Below are positions 1 to 7,734 of a stretch of 9,627 nucleotides of DNA, piece by piece. A program made the translations under genes and the position numbers. The DNA comes from Methanothrix sp. (lineage in GTDB: Archaea; Halobacteriota; Methanosarcinia; Methanotrichales; Methanotrichaceae): positions 1 to 9,627 of the forward strand of contig JAJRAX010000278.1 in NCBI GenBank assembly GCA_028679775.1, written 5' to 3'. Under the pieces are notes generated by a model. It was not told the DNA's origin, searched no databases, and saw only the letters and a program-made list of their open reading frames with translations. The stretch's first letter is position 1, and every line of letters begins with the position of its first letter.

Positions 1-190
1 AAACGATAAAAAGAGTCAATATCCTTCGAAGCATTATCTCTCCTTCCAACTTCATTTCATTTCCATGATTGGAAGAGATACTAAAAAGCCTTTGGGTATG
101 CAACTATTCCTGTAGAGTCCTGGTACGCGTTTAGCTCCCGATCAATCATTCCTAAATTTACCATGTGGAGTCCCGAAATTATTTCGCTTA

Positions 191-314
191 TCATCTAGGA
201 CTTGGATGAATGCCATATTCGCGAGCTACCTGGGAAAGGGGCTTGCCTGCTATCGAGTTCAAATAATACTGATATCTTGATGTCTCGATCATAGCGCCGC
301 CTCGTCTTCTTCAT
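191..314 (-). pseudogene. Remnant of an IS3-type transposase OrfA (N-terminus, frameshifted)
   Basis: An ATG at 312-314 (minus strand), preceded by a good GGAGGG ribosome site, opens a frame reading MKKTRRRYDRDIKISVLFEL followed by DS. A single-base shift near position 248 is needed to continue as GKPLSQVAREYGIHPS, and a TGA at 191-193 then stops it. Together the two halves match the usual start of IS3/IS911-type OrfA transposases: a basic start, then a helix-turn-helix with a GKPLxQIAREhGIHPS core. Below 191 the minus strand keeps scattered fragments in changing frames (for example GKFRND at about 150-170, then DRELNAYQ), which could be the decayed rest of OrfA down to the window edge, but I cannot align these securely. 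No orfB or clear terminal repeats are visible. It is a dead mobile-element fragment. The family assignment comes from recalled motifs only. Confidence 0.6.
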
Positions 315-468
315 ATGTTTCCCTCCATGAGTTGGCATTGCTTAACTTTTTGTCCACTTGGATGGGCTCACTCCAGTCAATTAGTGCTAAATCGAAACCC
401 TCAACTATGCATAACTCGCTAAAAAGATGCACTCATTTCACAATTGGGCTAAAATTTTTTAGATGGGT
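315..468. other. AT-rich gap between IS remnant and amber-interrupted ORF
   Basis: No gene is supported here. The part next to 314 (about 340-380) is probably the leader or end of the decayed insertion element, but I could not identify a matching terminal repeat. At 449-462 there is a short inverted repeat, CTAAAA-TT-TTTTAG, just past the stop of the minus-strand frame ending at 469. It could be a weak U-rich termination signal or simply an AT-rich coincidence. Confidence 0.35.
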
Positions 469-744
469 TTAGAGTGTTTTCAGTCCTTCTCGAAGCTTCC
501 TGCATTCCTCAAGTCCTCGTTCATCTAGTGCATACGTCATTTCGCTACCGGTTGGATGCTTTAGAATATAGTTCAACGCGATAAGGTCACGTAATGCCTT
601 TTCAGCGTTACGACCCCGAAGCTTGGGTTTACCCATAAAATACTGCTTCGGAACGTGTGCCTTCTTCCCACCCAGGGTTGCTGTGCAGAGGCTATAGAGG
701 ATTAGTTTCTGGACTTCCGTGAGTTCATTATCGTTCTATAACAT
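469..744 (-). pseudogene. Small winged-helix-like protein gene with amber stop at codon 3
   Basis: On the minus strand an ATG (742-744) is followed by TTA and then TAG (736-738). The same frame then stays open to a TAA at 469-471, giving 91 codons in all. The downstream part reads like a genuine compact protein: NDNELTEVQKLILYSLC, then GGKKAHVPKQYF, RNAEKALRDLIALNYILKHP and TYALDERGLEECRKLREGL. The order of helix, basic segment, recognition-like helix and short hairpin suggests a winged-helix fold. No ATG, GTG or TTG lies between the TAG and the start of the conserved-looking part; the first in-frame Met is well inside (near residue 40). An AGGAGG sits only 2 nt before the ATG (747-752), which is too close for an ideal site. 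Changing TAG to CAG would restore an MLQNDNEL start, so a recent C-to-T nonsense mutation is the simplest reading. Amber read-through is possible but less likely. Confidence 0.55.
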
Positions 745-780
745 ACCCTCCTAAAGATTTATTTGATATTAGAGTCAGAA

Positions 781-795
781 GCATTTAAACCTTTC
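781..795 (-). promoter_or_regulatory. BRE/TATA-like element for the minus-strand frame at 469-744
   Basis: The minus strand reads GAAAGGTTTAAATGC, an A/G-rich BRE-like stretch followed by a TTTAAAT box. An expected start point about 25 nt downstream falls near 760, leaving a leader of roughly 16 nt before the ATG at 744. A second candidate, CCTATATAAAC, lies farther upstream at about 809-819. Assignment is by position and consensus only. Confidence 0.4.
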
Positions 796-909
796 TTTTA
801 AAAAATAGTTTATATAGGTTTTATGACTACTTAAAATATGTCTATTAGGTCCAATCCTGCTAATAAATAATTTATAACAAACATATTGATGAATACGCAA
901 TTTAGATAG

Positions 910-918
910 TTATAAATA
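910..918 (+). promoter_or_regulatory. TATA-like box for the winged-helix gene at 961
   Basis: TTATAAATA at 910-918 is correctly placed to start transcription near 938-942, about 20 nt before the ATG at 961. The Shine-Dalgarno GGAGGAG follows at 946-952, 8 nt from the start codon. An 8-bp palindrome, ACTATAGT (932-939), lies at the expected start point and could be an autoregulatory half of an operator, but it is too short to be convincing. Confidence 0.4.
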
Positions 919-960
919 GTTTGAATAAGAGACTATAGTATTGATGGAGGAGTATGAAGC

Positions 961-1278
961 ATGGACCCAGTAAAACCGATGGCGAGTGGAATGCGGGCGG
1001 CGCGGGATGTCAGAGTCCGAGAAGGACTCGATACCGACTACGAACTCTATAGAGTGATAAACAAGAAACCAGGTGCCAGCGTATATGAACTGGCCAAAGA
1101 GCTGGGATGGTCGAGCGGCAAAGTATACGGATCCGTCCGGCGGCTGGAAAAAGACAGCTGGATACGAACGGAAAAGGCAGAAAGGGATGGCCGATCCGTG
1201 CTAAAAGTAAAACCAGTAGAATGGTTTGAGTTCCTGACACCTGCCGAAATTGAAGAGTTTAAAAACACGGATTTTTAA
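961..1278 (+). CDS. Small winged helix-turn-helix protein (MarR/ArsR-like fold)
   Basis: This 105-aa protein is almost entirely one winged-helix DNA-binding domain. Residues 26-50 form the first helices (ELYRVINKKPGASVYELAKE), residues 50-64 hold the likely recognition helix (GWSSGKVYGSVRRLEK), and residues 65-84 form the wing (DSWIRTEKAERDGRSVLKV). A short acidic tail ends FLTPAEIEEFKN. No ligand or sensor domain is present, so it is probably a simple dimeric regulator or DNA-binding accessory protein in the cytoplasm. Start choice: GGAGGAG at 946-952 is 8 nt upstream of this ATG. The ATG at 954 is in another frame, and in-frame Met8 and Met11 lack a comparable site. It stands alone and divergent to the broken small gene at 469-744, sharing a 216-bp AT-rich promoter region. 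Its target is unknown. Confidence 0.8.
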   Translation: MDPVKPMASGMRAARDVRVREGLDTDYELYRVINKKPGASVYELAKELGWSSGKVYGSVRRLEKDSWIRTEKAERDGRSVLKVKPVEWFEFLTPAEIEEFKNTDF

Positions 1279-1279
1279 G

Positions 1280-1302
1280 TAGAAGGACCAAGGACCCTTC
1301 TA
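1280..1302 (+). terminator. Short hairpin after the winged-helix gene
   Basis: TAGAAGG (1280-1286) pairs perfectly with CCTTCTA (1296-1302) around a 9-nt loop, starting 2 nt past the stop codon at 1278. There is no strong oligo-T tract after it (only CCCTTT), so it may stabilise the transcript end rather than terminate on its own. Confidence 0.35.
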
Positions 1303-1356
1303 TGCTCCCTTTGACCAGTTGGCCGGACACTGTAGAGTCCCGAATGTTTGTGTGCC

Positions 1357-1446
1357 ATGATCGGTGATGACCTCTCGGATCCTCCGGATATCGCCATAGT
1401 CATGATTATCGCCTTGTTGATTATCTTGGCAATACTTAATGGTTAG
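1357..1446 (+). CDS. Possible 29-aa single-span membrane peptide
   Basis: A short frame from ATG 1357 to TAG 1444-1446 encodes an acidic head, MIGDDLSDPPD, followed by one unbroken hydrophobic stretch, IAIVMIIALLIILAIL, and a short NG tail. This is the shape of a small single-pass membrane peptide with an acidic N-terminus. An in-frame stop lies upstream at 1333, so it is not the end of a longer gene; a TTG at 1348 is an alternative start. No Shine-Dalgarno is visible and no clear promoter precedes it, so translation would need a leaderless or read-through transcript. The hydrophobic run could be chance in a 220-nt gap. I do not recognise a family. Confidence 0.3.
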   Translation: MIGDDLSDPPDIAIVMIIALLIILAILNG

Positions 1447-1498
1447 GTATCTATGGGTATCTAAGATTAGCTCAAGAGATGCATCAATTCCTTAAACC

Positions 1499-2824
1499 TT
1501 ATCCTGCCCCGCCGACCGTTGCGTGTTCGACCAGCAGATGCGGCGATCCGTCGCTCACAGGCACGAGCTGTCCTGCTTTCCCGCAACGCCCGCTGTTGAA
1601 CTTGAGGTCGTTGGCTACAGCCTTGACATGCATCAGGGTCTCCAGAATCTTGCCAGAGAGAGACACATCCCGTAGCAGCTTCGTCCTCTCACCGTTCTCC
1701 ACCAGGTAGCCTCTCTTGGCATTGAACTGGAAGACTCCCTCGCCAGTGCTGACCTGGCCACCTCGGCTGCCAGCCAGGTAGACTCCGTTGCCAAGCTCCT
1801 CAAGGATCTCCTCCAGCTTCCAGTCTCCGTTGGCGATGTAGGTATTGCTCATTCGAACGACAGGCCGGTCTGTTCCCTCAGCGCGTGCATTACGAGGAAC
1901 TCCGCCCAACCTCGCCGCAGTCTCCCTGGAGTTGAGGAAAGACTTGAGAGTCCCGTTTTCAACCAAAACTGTCTCCTGAGCTAGACATCCCTCATCATCA
2001 AACGGATAGTAGCCGTTTTGCATCAGACTCGGATCATCCTTGACAGTCACAAGCTCGGACCCGATCTTCTGGCCTAGCTTTCCTTCCAAACAGGAGTCCC
2101 CCTCGAGAATGATGTCTCCTTCAGTCGCATGGCCCACGGCCTCATGGACAAATACCCCGGCAAGCTCCTGATCGAGAATCACAGGATAGCTTCCGCCCTT
2201 GGGTGCCCCGGCGTCCAGAAGTGCTACAGCCGTCTCGCCTACCTCTCGAGCCAGTGCAATAGGGTCCTGCCTCTCGAAGATCTCGAGACCTCCCACTCCG
2301 GACCGGCCCTCTCCGTCCGTTTGGTACACTCCGTTTCTGTGGGCTACAGCACTGATAAAAAACCCCATGCGGGTCATCCTCGACTCCAGATCCAGGCCCT
2401 CGGAGCTCTTGTAGTGCAACAACATGTTCATCTCCGAGTAGACAGCTTGCGTTGACGAAACACCTTTGACTTTTGCTGCATTCTCAATCTCACGCAAAAG
2501 AGCTACCTTCTCATCAAGAGACAGGTTCTTGGGGTCTTTCTTGACTGCTACCACCTGGCTTTTTCCCGGCGGAGCACGTGCAAGCTCTAAGTCTTCCTGG
2601 CGGTCGATCTTTCTCGCAATTCTCCTGGCCAGATCGATCTCCTCGCCCAGATCATCCACATTGTCCGAGGTCACAAATCCCCAGGCACCGTGCGAGAGGG
2701 CTCGCACAGCCGCTCCCTCGAACGGAGCCTCCGCGATCTCTTCCAGCTTGCCATTATCCAGGACTATCCTGGTCCTGCTGCCCTGCAGGACCCGGATGTC
2801 GTAGAACTCTGAGGCCATTGCCAT
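1499..2824 (-). CDS. tldD: TldD family zinc metalloprotease (TldD/PmbA family)
   Basis: TldD-type proteins form metallopeptidases, with TldE in bacteria, that cut unfolded peptides inside the cell; in E. coli they act on microcin B17 and the CcdA antitoxin. The zinc motif HEAVGH (HExxxH) is at residues 227-232. Near the C-terminus GRCGKAGQ carries Cys414, the position expected for the third metal ligand. Family-typical stretches are also present: GYYPFDDEG, LNSRETAARLG, RMSNTYI and GGQVSTGEGVFQFNA. The frame is open upstream to 2923, but that part is the lonB C-terminus read in another frame. I start at ATG 2824 because AAGGAGG (2835-2841) sits about 10 nt before it; an ATG at 2818 is a weaker alternative. 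Length (441 aa) is normal. It is the last gene of the hsr-cdc48-lonB-tldD operon, 31 nt after lonB. No tldE/pmbA partner lies in the window. Confidence 0.93.
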   Translation of the reverse strand: MAMASEFYDIRVLQGSRTRIVLDNGKLEEIAEAPFEGAAVRALSHGAWGFVTSDNVDDLGEEIDLARRIARKIDRQEDLELARAPPGKSQVVAVKKDPKNLSLDEKVALLREIENAAKVKGVSSTQAVYSEMNMLLHYKSSEGLDLESRMTRMGFFISAVAHRNGVYQTDGEGRSGVGGLEIFERQDPIALAREVGETAVALLDAGAPKGGSYPVILDQELAGVFVHEAVGHATEGDIILEGDSCLEGKLGQKIGSELVTVKDDPSLMQNGYYPFDDEGCLAQETVLVENGTLKSFLNSRETAARLGGVPRNARAEGTDRPVVRMSNTYIANGDWKLEEILEELGNGVYLAGSRGGQVSTGEGVFQFNAKRGYLVENGERTKLLRDVSLSGKILETLMHVKAVANDLKFNSGRCGKAGQLVPVSDGSPHLLVEHATVGGAG

Positions 2825-2855
2825 GAATTTATGTCCTCCTTGCACCCCAGATGTC

Positions 2856-4823
2856 CTAGATGCTCCTGCTGGGAGTGGGGATGGTCTCAGGCAAGTTGAT
2901 GCCGATCTTCTTCTCAGTGGCAAACCTCTTCAGCTTCTCAATCAGCCTGTTCCTCTGCCCGCCCATGGCATACTCGAAGACCTCGCTGATGTTTGAGACA
3001 GGTATGATCTCAATCATGGCCTTGATGGAATCATCGATTATGACATCACCCATATTGGACTTGGGAATGAGCACAGTCTTGATGCCAGCCTGGGCCGCGG
3101 CCTCGATCTTCTGAGTGACGCCTCCGACAGGCATGACGTCGCCTCGCACCGAGAGTGACCCGGTCATGGCCACCGTCTGCTTGACAGGCACTCCTTCCAT
3201 AGCTGATATCACTGCTGTAGCGATGGAGATGGATGCGCTATCTCCCTCCACGCCCTCGTAGGTGCCTATGAACTGAATATGCACATCCTTCTTGGTTATG
3301 TCCTCGCCCAGGAACTTCTTGATGAGGACAGATACGTTTGTCACGGCTTCCTTAGCGATCTCCTGCAGCTTGCCGGTAGCTATGATCTTGCCCTCTTCCT
3401 TGGACTGGGCCGGCGTTATCTCGGCCATTATGGGCAGAACGATTCCTGTGTCGCCCATGACAGCCAGACCATTGACTCTGCCGACTTCATCCCCTGAGGA
3501 ATGGAACATGCTGTAGTCCCGGCGTCGTTCCATATACCGATCTGCCAATTGCTGCTCGACAGACCTTGCCATTTTCTTTGCCTGCATGACGTGGTCTGCC
3601 TCGGTAAGGTTTGCTCCATTGGAACGGGCCACGTCTCCGGATACCCTGATCAGACCGCCCAAATCACGTAGCATGAGTGTCAGGTGGCCCTTTCTTCCGG
3701 ACCTTCTCTTGGCCTCTCGCATGACCTCGGCCACTGCATCCCTTGTGAAGTGAGGAATCTTTCCGTCTCTCACTATCTCCTGGGCTACGAATCTCATGAG
3801 CTTGTTCCTGTTCTCCAGGGTATCGTCCATTGTGTCTCTCATGTAGACCTCGTATCCGTAACCCTTGATGCGCGATCGGAGAGCTGGGTGCATCCCCTGG
3901 ACTGCATCCAGGTTTCCTGCGGCAATCATGATGAAGCTGCATGGAACAGGCTCAGTTCTCACGAGGGCTCCAGAGCTTCTTTCGCTCTGACCTGTTATGG
4001 GGTACTCGCCCTCTTGCAGAGCAGTAAGCAGGCTCTGCTGCGACTCCGGGCGCAGTGTGTTCACCTCATCTATGAATAGCACTCCCTTGTGAGCCCTGTG
4101 GATGGCCCCGCACTCTACCCTCTCGTGAGAGGGTGTCTCAAGGCCTCCGGACTGGAAGGGATCATGGCGAACGTCTCCAAGGAGTGCGCCGGCATGAGCC
4201 CCGGTGGCATCAACATAAGGTGCCTTCTTCTTGTTGTTGTTGTCCACCAGAAGCTTTGGAACCATCGCATCCTCTTTGGGAAGCATGTAGCGCAGAGACA
4301 GGAATATGAGCGCTGCTGCAATGACTCCAAAGAGAAGCTGGCCTGTGTAGTAAGAATATACAATTAAGGCCATTACTATTAACATCAGGAACATATTGCG
4401 CGTCTGGACCTTCTTTCTGGCCTCCATCTTCTGGGCATCGACTATCTGTTTGCCTCTCCCAGCAGGGACGACCCGAACGCGCGGGGTATTGTTGTCCTCA
4501 GGATTGGAATAGACCAGAACATCCTGTAGCTCTTCTACAGGCAACAGCTCGCTCATGGCCTTGCCTAGCATTGACTTTCCAGTACCAGGCGATCCGATGA
4601 GCATGACATGGCGTCTCTGCCGTGCAGCTTTCTTAATCACTTCGACAGCTTCGTCCTGGCCGATCACCTGATCAATGAGGCTCTCAGGCACGGTAATGCT
4701 GCTGGTATCCTTGAATTCAATATCTCCAAGCAGCTCAATAGACTCGTCATCAGAGGTCAATTTTTCGGCCCTCATACCATCTTTTAATCCTTCTTGACTA
4801 TATATCTGGTGCTTTGTATCCAT
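2856..4823 (-). CDS. lonB: Archaeal membrane-anchored ATP-dependent protease LonB
   Basis: This is the archaeal type of Lon, an ATP-fuelled protease on the cytoplasmic face of the membrane that removes damaged or unassembled proteins. At 655 aa it matches the family. Walker A is GSPGTGKS (77-84). Two membrane helices (about 144-158 and 161-180) sit inside the AAA+ module between Walker A and Walker B, the hallmark of LonB. Walker B is GVLFIDEV (247-254), a sensor-1-like AAGN is at 301-304, and arginines at RSRIKGYG (316-318) may supply the finger. The C-terminal Lon protease domain has the Ser-Lys dyad: Ser529 in EGDSAS and Lys572 in VTQKIEAA. It lacks the large N-domain of bacterial LonA. 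The start ATG at 4823 follows the cdc48 stop by 15 nt; AGAGGA overlapping that stop can serve as ribosome site. In-frame Met17 is a less likely start. Confidence 0.95.
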   Translation of the reverse strand: MDTKHQIYSQEGLKDGMRAEKLTSDDESIELLGDIEFKDTSSITVPESLIDQVIGQDEAVEVIKKAARQRRHVMLIGSPGTGKSMLGKAMSELLPVEELQDVLVYSNPEDNNTPRVRVVPAGRGKQIVDAQKMEARKKVQTRNMFLMLIVMALIVYSYYTGQLLFGVIAAALIFLSLRYMLPKEDAMVPKLLVDNNNKKKAPYVDATGAHAGALLGDVRHDPFQSGGLETPSHERVECGAIHRAHKGVLFIDEVNTLRPESQQSLLTALQEGEYPITGQSERSSGALVRTEPVPCSFIMIAAGNLDAVQGMHPALRSRIKGYGYEVYMRDTMDDTLENRNKLMRFVAQEIVRDGKIPHFTRDAVAEVMREAKRRSGRKGHLTLMLRDLGGLIRVSGDVARSNGANLTEADHVMQAKKMARSVEQQLADRYMERRRDYSMFHSSGDEVGRVNGLAVMGDTGIVLPIMAEITPAQSKEEGKIIATGKLQEIAKEAVTNVSVLIKKFLGEDITKKDVHIQFIGTYEGVEGDSASISIATAVISAMEGVPVKQTVAMTGSLSVRGDVMPVGGVTQKIEAAAQAGIKTVLIPKSNMGDVIIDDSIKAMIEIIPVSNISEVFEYAMGGQRNRLIEKLKRFATEKKIGINLPETIPTPSRSI

Positions 4824-4838
4824 ACTCTTTCTGGTCCT

Positions 4839-7040
4839 CTAGGATTTGAAGTCCTGGATCATTTTCATATATTCTTCAAGCATTCCTTTGGAGAGATGGG
4901 GCTTGATCAGCCCGAGAGCCTCCTGGAAATGCCCTTTGGTCACTGCGATTCTGTCAACGATCAATTCCTCTCGCTTCATGTCCGGAACAATGTGCTCTCT
5001 CAAAGCAATCATTCCCGCCTCCCGGCAGAGCATCTCCAAGTCAGCACCTGAAAAGTCCTCTGTCAATTCAGCGAGCCACTGTGCGGATACTCCTGAACAG
5101 GCCATGCGTGAGAGATAAATCTCCAGAATCTTCGCCCTTGACTGCATATCCGGCATGGGAATATAAATTAAACGATCAAACCTGCCGGGACGCAAGATTG
5201 AGCTGTCCAGAAGGTCCGGCCGGTTGGTCGCTCCAATTATTACCACATCTTTGAGCTGAACCAGGCCGTCGAGTTCAGTGAGAAACTGGCTGACGACCCT
5301 CTCTGTTGAATGTGAATCCGATCCGCTTCCACGACCCGGGACTATGGAGTCGATCTCATCAAAGAAGATCAGAGATGGGGCCGCCTGGCGGGCCTTTCGA
5401 AAGACCTCTCTCACAGCCCTCTCCGATTCGCCTACCCACTTGCTGAGCAGCTCCGGGCCTTTGACGCTGATGAAATTGATATTGCTCTCTGTGGCAAGAG
5501 CTCTGACAAGCAGCGTTTTGCCTGTACCGGGCAAGCCGTAGAGCAAGATGCCTCGTGGCGATCGCACTCCGACTGCAAGAAAGGCCTCAGGATACTTGAG
5601 CGGCCACTCTACAGACTCAACCAGAGATTGCTTGGCAGACTCGAGGCCCCCAACCTCATCCCAATGAACCTCCGCCACTTCCACGAAGACCTCTCTCATG
5701 GCAGAGGGCTCAATCTTCTTGAGCGCAGAGAAGAAGTCGTCTCTTGTAACCCGGAGGCTCTCCACCACATCTACCGGTATATCCTCTTTGACATCGAGGT
5801 CGGGAAGCGCCCTTTCGAGAGTTCGCATGGCCGCCTCTTTGCATAGGGCATAGAGGTCTGCTCCCACAAAGCCGTGGGTCGCATCTGCAACCTCCTTCAG
5901 GTCCAGCGAATCTTCGAGAGGCATGCCTCTCGTATGAACATACAGAACCTCAAGCCGGCCGTTTTTGTTGGGGATGCCAATCTCAATTTCCCTGTCGAAG
6001 CGACCGCCACGACGTATGGCCGGGTCAAGGGCATTGGGCCTGTTGGTTGCAGCAATCACTATCACCTCCCCTCTCGATGATAATCCATCCATGAGAGCCA
6101 GGAGCTGAGCCACAACCCGCCGCTCAAGGTCTCCGGAGACCTCCTCGCGTTTGGGGGCGATGGAGTCGATCTCGTCGATAAATATGATAGACGGAGCTGT
6201 CTTGGACGCCTCTTCAAAGATCTGGCGCAGCCGCTGCTCGCTCTCGCCATAGAACTTTGATACGATCTCAGGCCCTGAGATGGATATGAAGTTGGCGTCG
6301 GTCTCGCTGGCTACAGCCCTGGCAATGAGCGTCTTTCCGGTGCCGGGAGGGCCGTGCAGGAGAACCCCACGAGGCGGATTGATGCCGAGGCGGCTGAAGA
6401 GTTCAGGATGACGAAGAGGCACCTCGATCATCTCCCTTATCTCTCTGATCTCCCTGGACAGACCGCCGATATCCTCGTAAGAGATATCACGGACATGCAG
6501 AGCCAGTTCGTCAAGGGTCTCCCTGGTGATGCTGATGATGGTATCAGGAGTGACCAGCACAGCGCCTGCGGGCGTTGTGCTGACAACTGCTAAATTAAGG
6601 CTGCTGTTGATCATCTCAACGCGCAGCATCTCGCCTTTGACAACAGCTCGCCCCTGGAGCATGCGCAGCAGATATGCCGGCCCGCCCATGAGCCGGATCT
6701 GCCGGGTGGGGGCGACCACAATCTTTCGGGCAGGCCTCGCCTCAGCCCTGCTCAAGACGATCTTGCTGTCGATTCCCACGCCCAGGTTGGCGCGGGTGTT
6801 TCCATCGATTCTGATCAGGTCTTCGGGATCCTCGGGGTTGCCGGGCCAGGCTATGGCGTAGACCTTCTCCTTTCCTCTGATCTCCACAACGCCGCCGTTC
6901 TCAATAGCAAGGCTGGCAAGAGCTGCCGCACCGATCCTTGCAACACCCTTTCCAGCGTCTTTGTGGTAAGCTTCCGCAACTCTCATTTGCACAGTTGAGG
7001 TGTCCCTCTCCCGCAGTTCATGAATCAGATCGGCGCTCAT
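4839..7040 (-). CDS. cdc48: Cdc48/VAT-type AAA+ unfoldase (two ATPase rings)
   Basis: This is the archaeal p97/Cdc48/VAT homologue, a hexameric ATPase that unfolds protein substrates for downstream proteases. The N-domain (about 1-185) opens with the typical [17 protein letters not shown]1 has Walker A GPPGTGKT (230-237), Walker B IIFIDEID (285-292) and the arginine-rich RRGGRFDR (343-350). D2 has Walker A GLPGTGKT (502-509), Walker B LIFFDEID (557-564) and RPGRFDR (617-623). Pore loops read KFYGESE in D1 and KWVGESE in D2. The D2 P-loop has Leu where most homologues have Pro; the catalytic Lys and Thr are kept, so it should be active. The C-terminus ends QDFKS, with no hydrophobic-Tyr-X proteasome-docking tail. 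Its ATG overlaps the TGA of the upstream regulator (7037-7040), which points to translational coupling. At 733 aa it is full length. Confidence 0.96.
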   Translation of the reverse strand: MSADLIHELRERDTSTVQMRVAEAYHKDAGKGVARIGAAALASLAIENGGVVEIRGKEKVYAIAWPGNPEDPEDLIRIDGNTRANLGVGIDSKIVLSRAEARPARKIVVAPTRQIRLMGGPAYLLRMLQGRAVVKGEMLRVEMINSSLNLAVVSTTPAGAVLVTPDTIISITRETLDELALHVRDISYEDIGGLSREIREIREMIEVPLRHPELFSRLGINPPRGVLLHGPPGTGKTLIARAVASETDANFISISGPEIVSKFYGESEQRLRQIFEEASKTAPSIIFIDEIDSIAPKREEVSGDLERRVVAQLLALMDGLSSRGEVIVIAATNRPNALDPAIRRGGRFDREIEIGIPNKNGRLEVLYVHTRGMPLEDSLDLKEVADATHGFVGADLYALCKEAAMRTLERALPDLDVKEDIPVDVVESLRVTRDDFFSALKKIEPSAMREVFVEVAEVHWDEVGGLESAKQSLVESVEWPLKYPEAFLAVGVRSPRGILLYGLPGTGKTLLVRALATESNINFISVKGPELLSKWVGESERAVREVFRKARQAAPSLIFFDEIDSIVPGRGSGSDSHSTERVVSQFLTELDGLVQLKDVVIIGATNRPDLLDSSILRPGRFDRLIYIPMPDMQSRAKILEIYLSRMACSGVSAQWLAELTEDFSGADLEMLCREAGMIALREHIVPDMKREELIVDRIAVTKGHFQEALGLIKPHLSKGMLEEYMKMIQDFKS

Positions 7041-7690
7041 CTATTCTTGCTCCATATCATTGGCCTGATGCTCCACTCCTGGCCTTCTAAATGCACCGCT
7101 CCGCACTCTTCGAGCCTCTTCAATCTGTCCCTTACAACGATCTCTGGGACCTCCAGCCTATTGGCCAGACGGACGGAATCGGAGTCGCCAGCTAAGAGTG
7201 CAGTCAAGATCTCCTCCTCTAGCTGGTTTTGCGTATAGCTCTTGGCAGTTCTGCAGGCAATCTTCTTGATCTCCATCTCTCGGGACTCGATCTGATCCAA
7301 TAGCCCGCGCAATTCGAGCCTCTTCTGCTCAAGGCATGCCAGCTCCTCTTTAAGAATCACCATGTCCTGGTCCAGGCCCTCATCTTCGACCCTCGGCGAG
7401 TCCTCGGAGAGATAAGCCCGCACGCCATAAGAATGAGGTGAAACCGCTACCTCCAGGACTGTCTTTCTGGCTATGCGAAAGTACTTTCTTCTTCCCTGGT
7501 CCTGGTAGCACTCTACAAGGCCAGCTCTCTCTAGCATCACCAGGTGATCGATGACCGCCTTGGGCCCCACATCCAGCCTTTTTGCCATCTCATTGAAGTA
7601 AAATGGGTGAAAAGAGAGAAGCTGGAGTATGCGCCTTCTATTTTCGTTTCCCAGTATATCTAGGAGCTCAACTGGATCCAATATCATCAC
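7037..7690 (-). CDS. ArsR-type heat-shock regulator of the Phr/HSR1 kind
   Basis: This is a 217-aa DNA-binding repressor. Residues 5-75 form an ArsR-type winged helix: LLDILGNENRRRILQLL, the recognition region VGPKAVIDHLVMLERAGLV (41-59) and the wing GRRKYFRI (66-73). Residues 108-148 are charged and helical, probably a dimerising coiled coil. Residues 155-208 look like a second winged helix (SVRLANRLEVPEIVVRDRLKR). The LGNE-RRRIL start, the VG-KAV--HL core and the length fit Phr of Pyrococcus and HSR1 of Archaeoglobus, which repress heat-shock genes including an AAA+ ATPase and themselves. It heads an operon with cdc48, overlapping it by 4 nt, which supports that role. The start is GTG at 7690, or the adjacent ATG at 7687; neither has a strong Shine-Dalgarno, so a short-leader transcript is likely. 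No metal-binding cysteine pair of classic ArsR sensors is seen. Confidence 0.85.
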   Translation of the reverse strand: MMILDPVELLDILGNENRRRILQLLSFHPFYFNEMAKRLDVGPKAVIDHLVMLERAGLVECYQDQGRRKYFRIARKTVLEVAVSPHSYGVRAYLSEDSPRVEDEGLDQDMVILKEELACLEQKRLELRGLLDQIESREMEIKKIACRTAKSYTQNQLEEEILTALLAGDSDSVRLANRLEVPEIVVRDRLKRLEECGAVHLEGQEWSIRPMIWSKNR

Positions 7691-7719
7691 TCGATTGTTG
7701 CTTATTAAACTTTAAGTTA

Positions 7720-7734
7720 GTAACTATAGGTTAG
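7720..7734 (-). promoter_or_regulatory. HSR1-like operator CTAAC-N5-GTTAC
   Basis: The minus strand reads CTAACCTATAGTTAC. From memory, the site footprinted for Archaeoglobus HSR1 is CTAAC-N5-GTTAG, so this matches 9 of 10 fixed bases with the same 5-nt spacer. A further CTAAC half-site follows directly (7716-7720, sharing one base). The element starts at the TATA-like box and runs toward the expected start point, where a bound repressor would block TBP or polymerase. It lies about 30 nt upstream of the regulator's own start, so it fits autoregulation of the whole operon. Confidence 0.6.

Noticed and set aside
112..1345. Short repeated motif TGTRGAGTCC at about 112, 163 and 1331
   Set aside because: The best pair matches 13 of 14 bases; several such pairs are expected by chance in a window this size, and no flanking similarity supports transposon ends.
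2825..2923. Upstream extension of the tldD frame (33 extra residues)
   Set aside because: It overlaps the lonB C-terminus, has an Arg/Ser/Pro-rich composition unlike TldD, and a strong AAGGAGG ribosome site supports the ATG at 2824.
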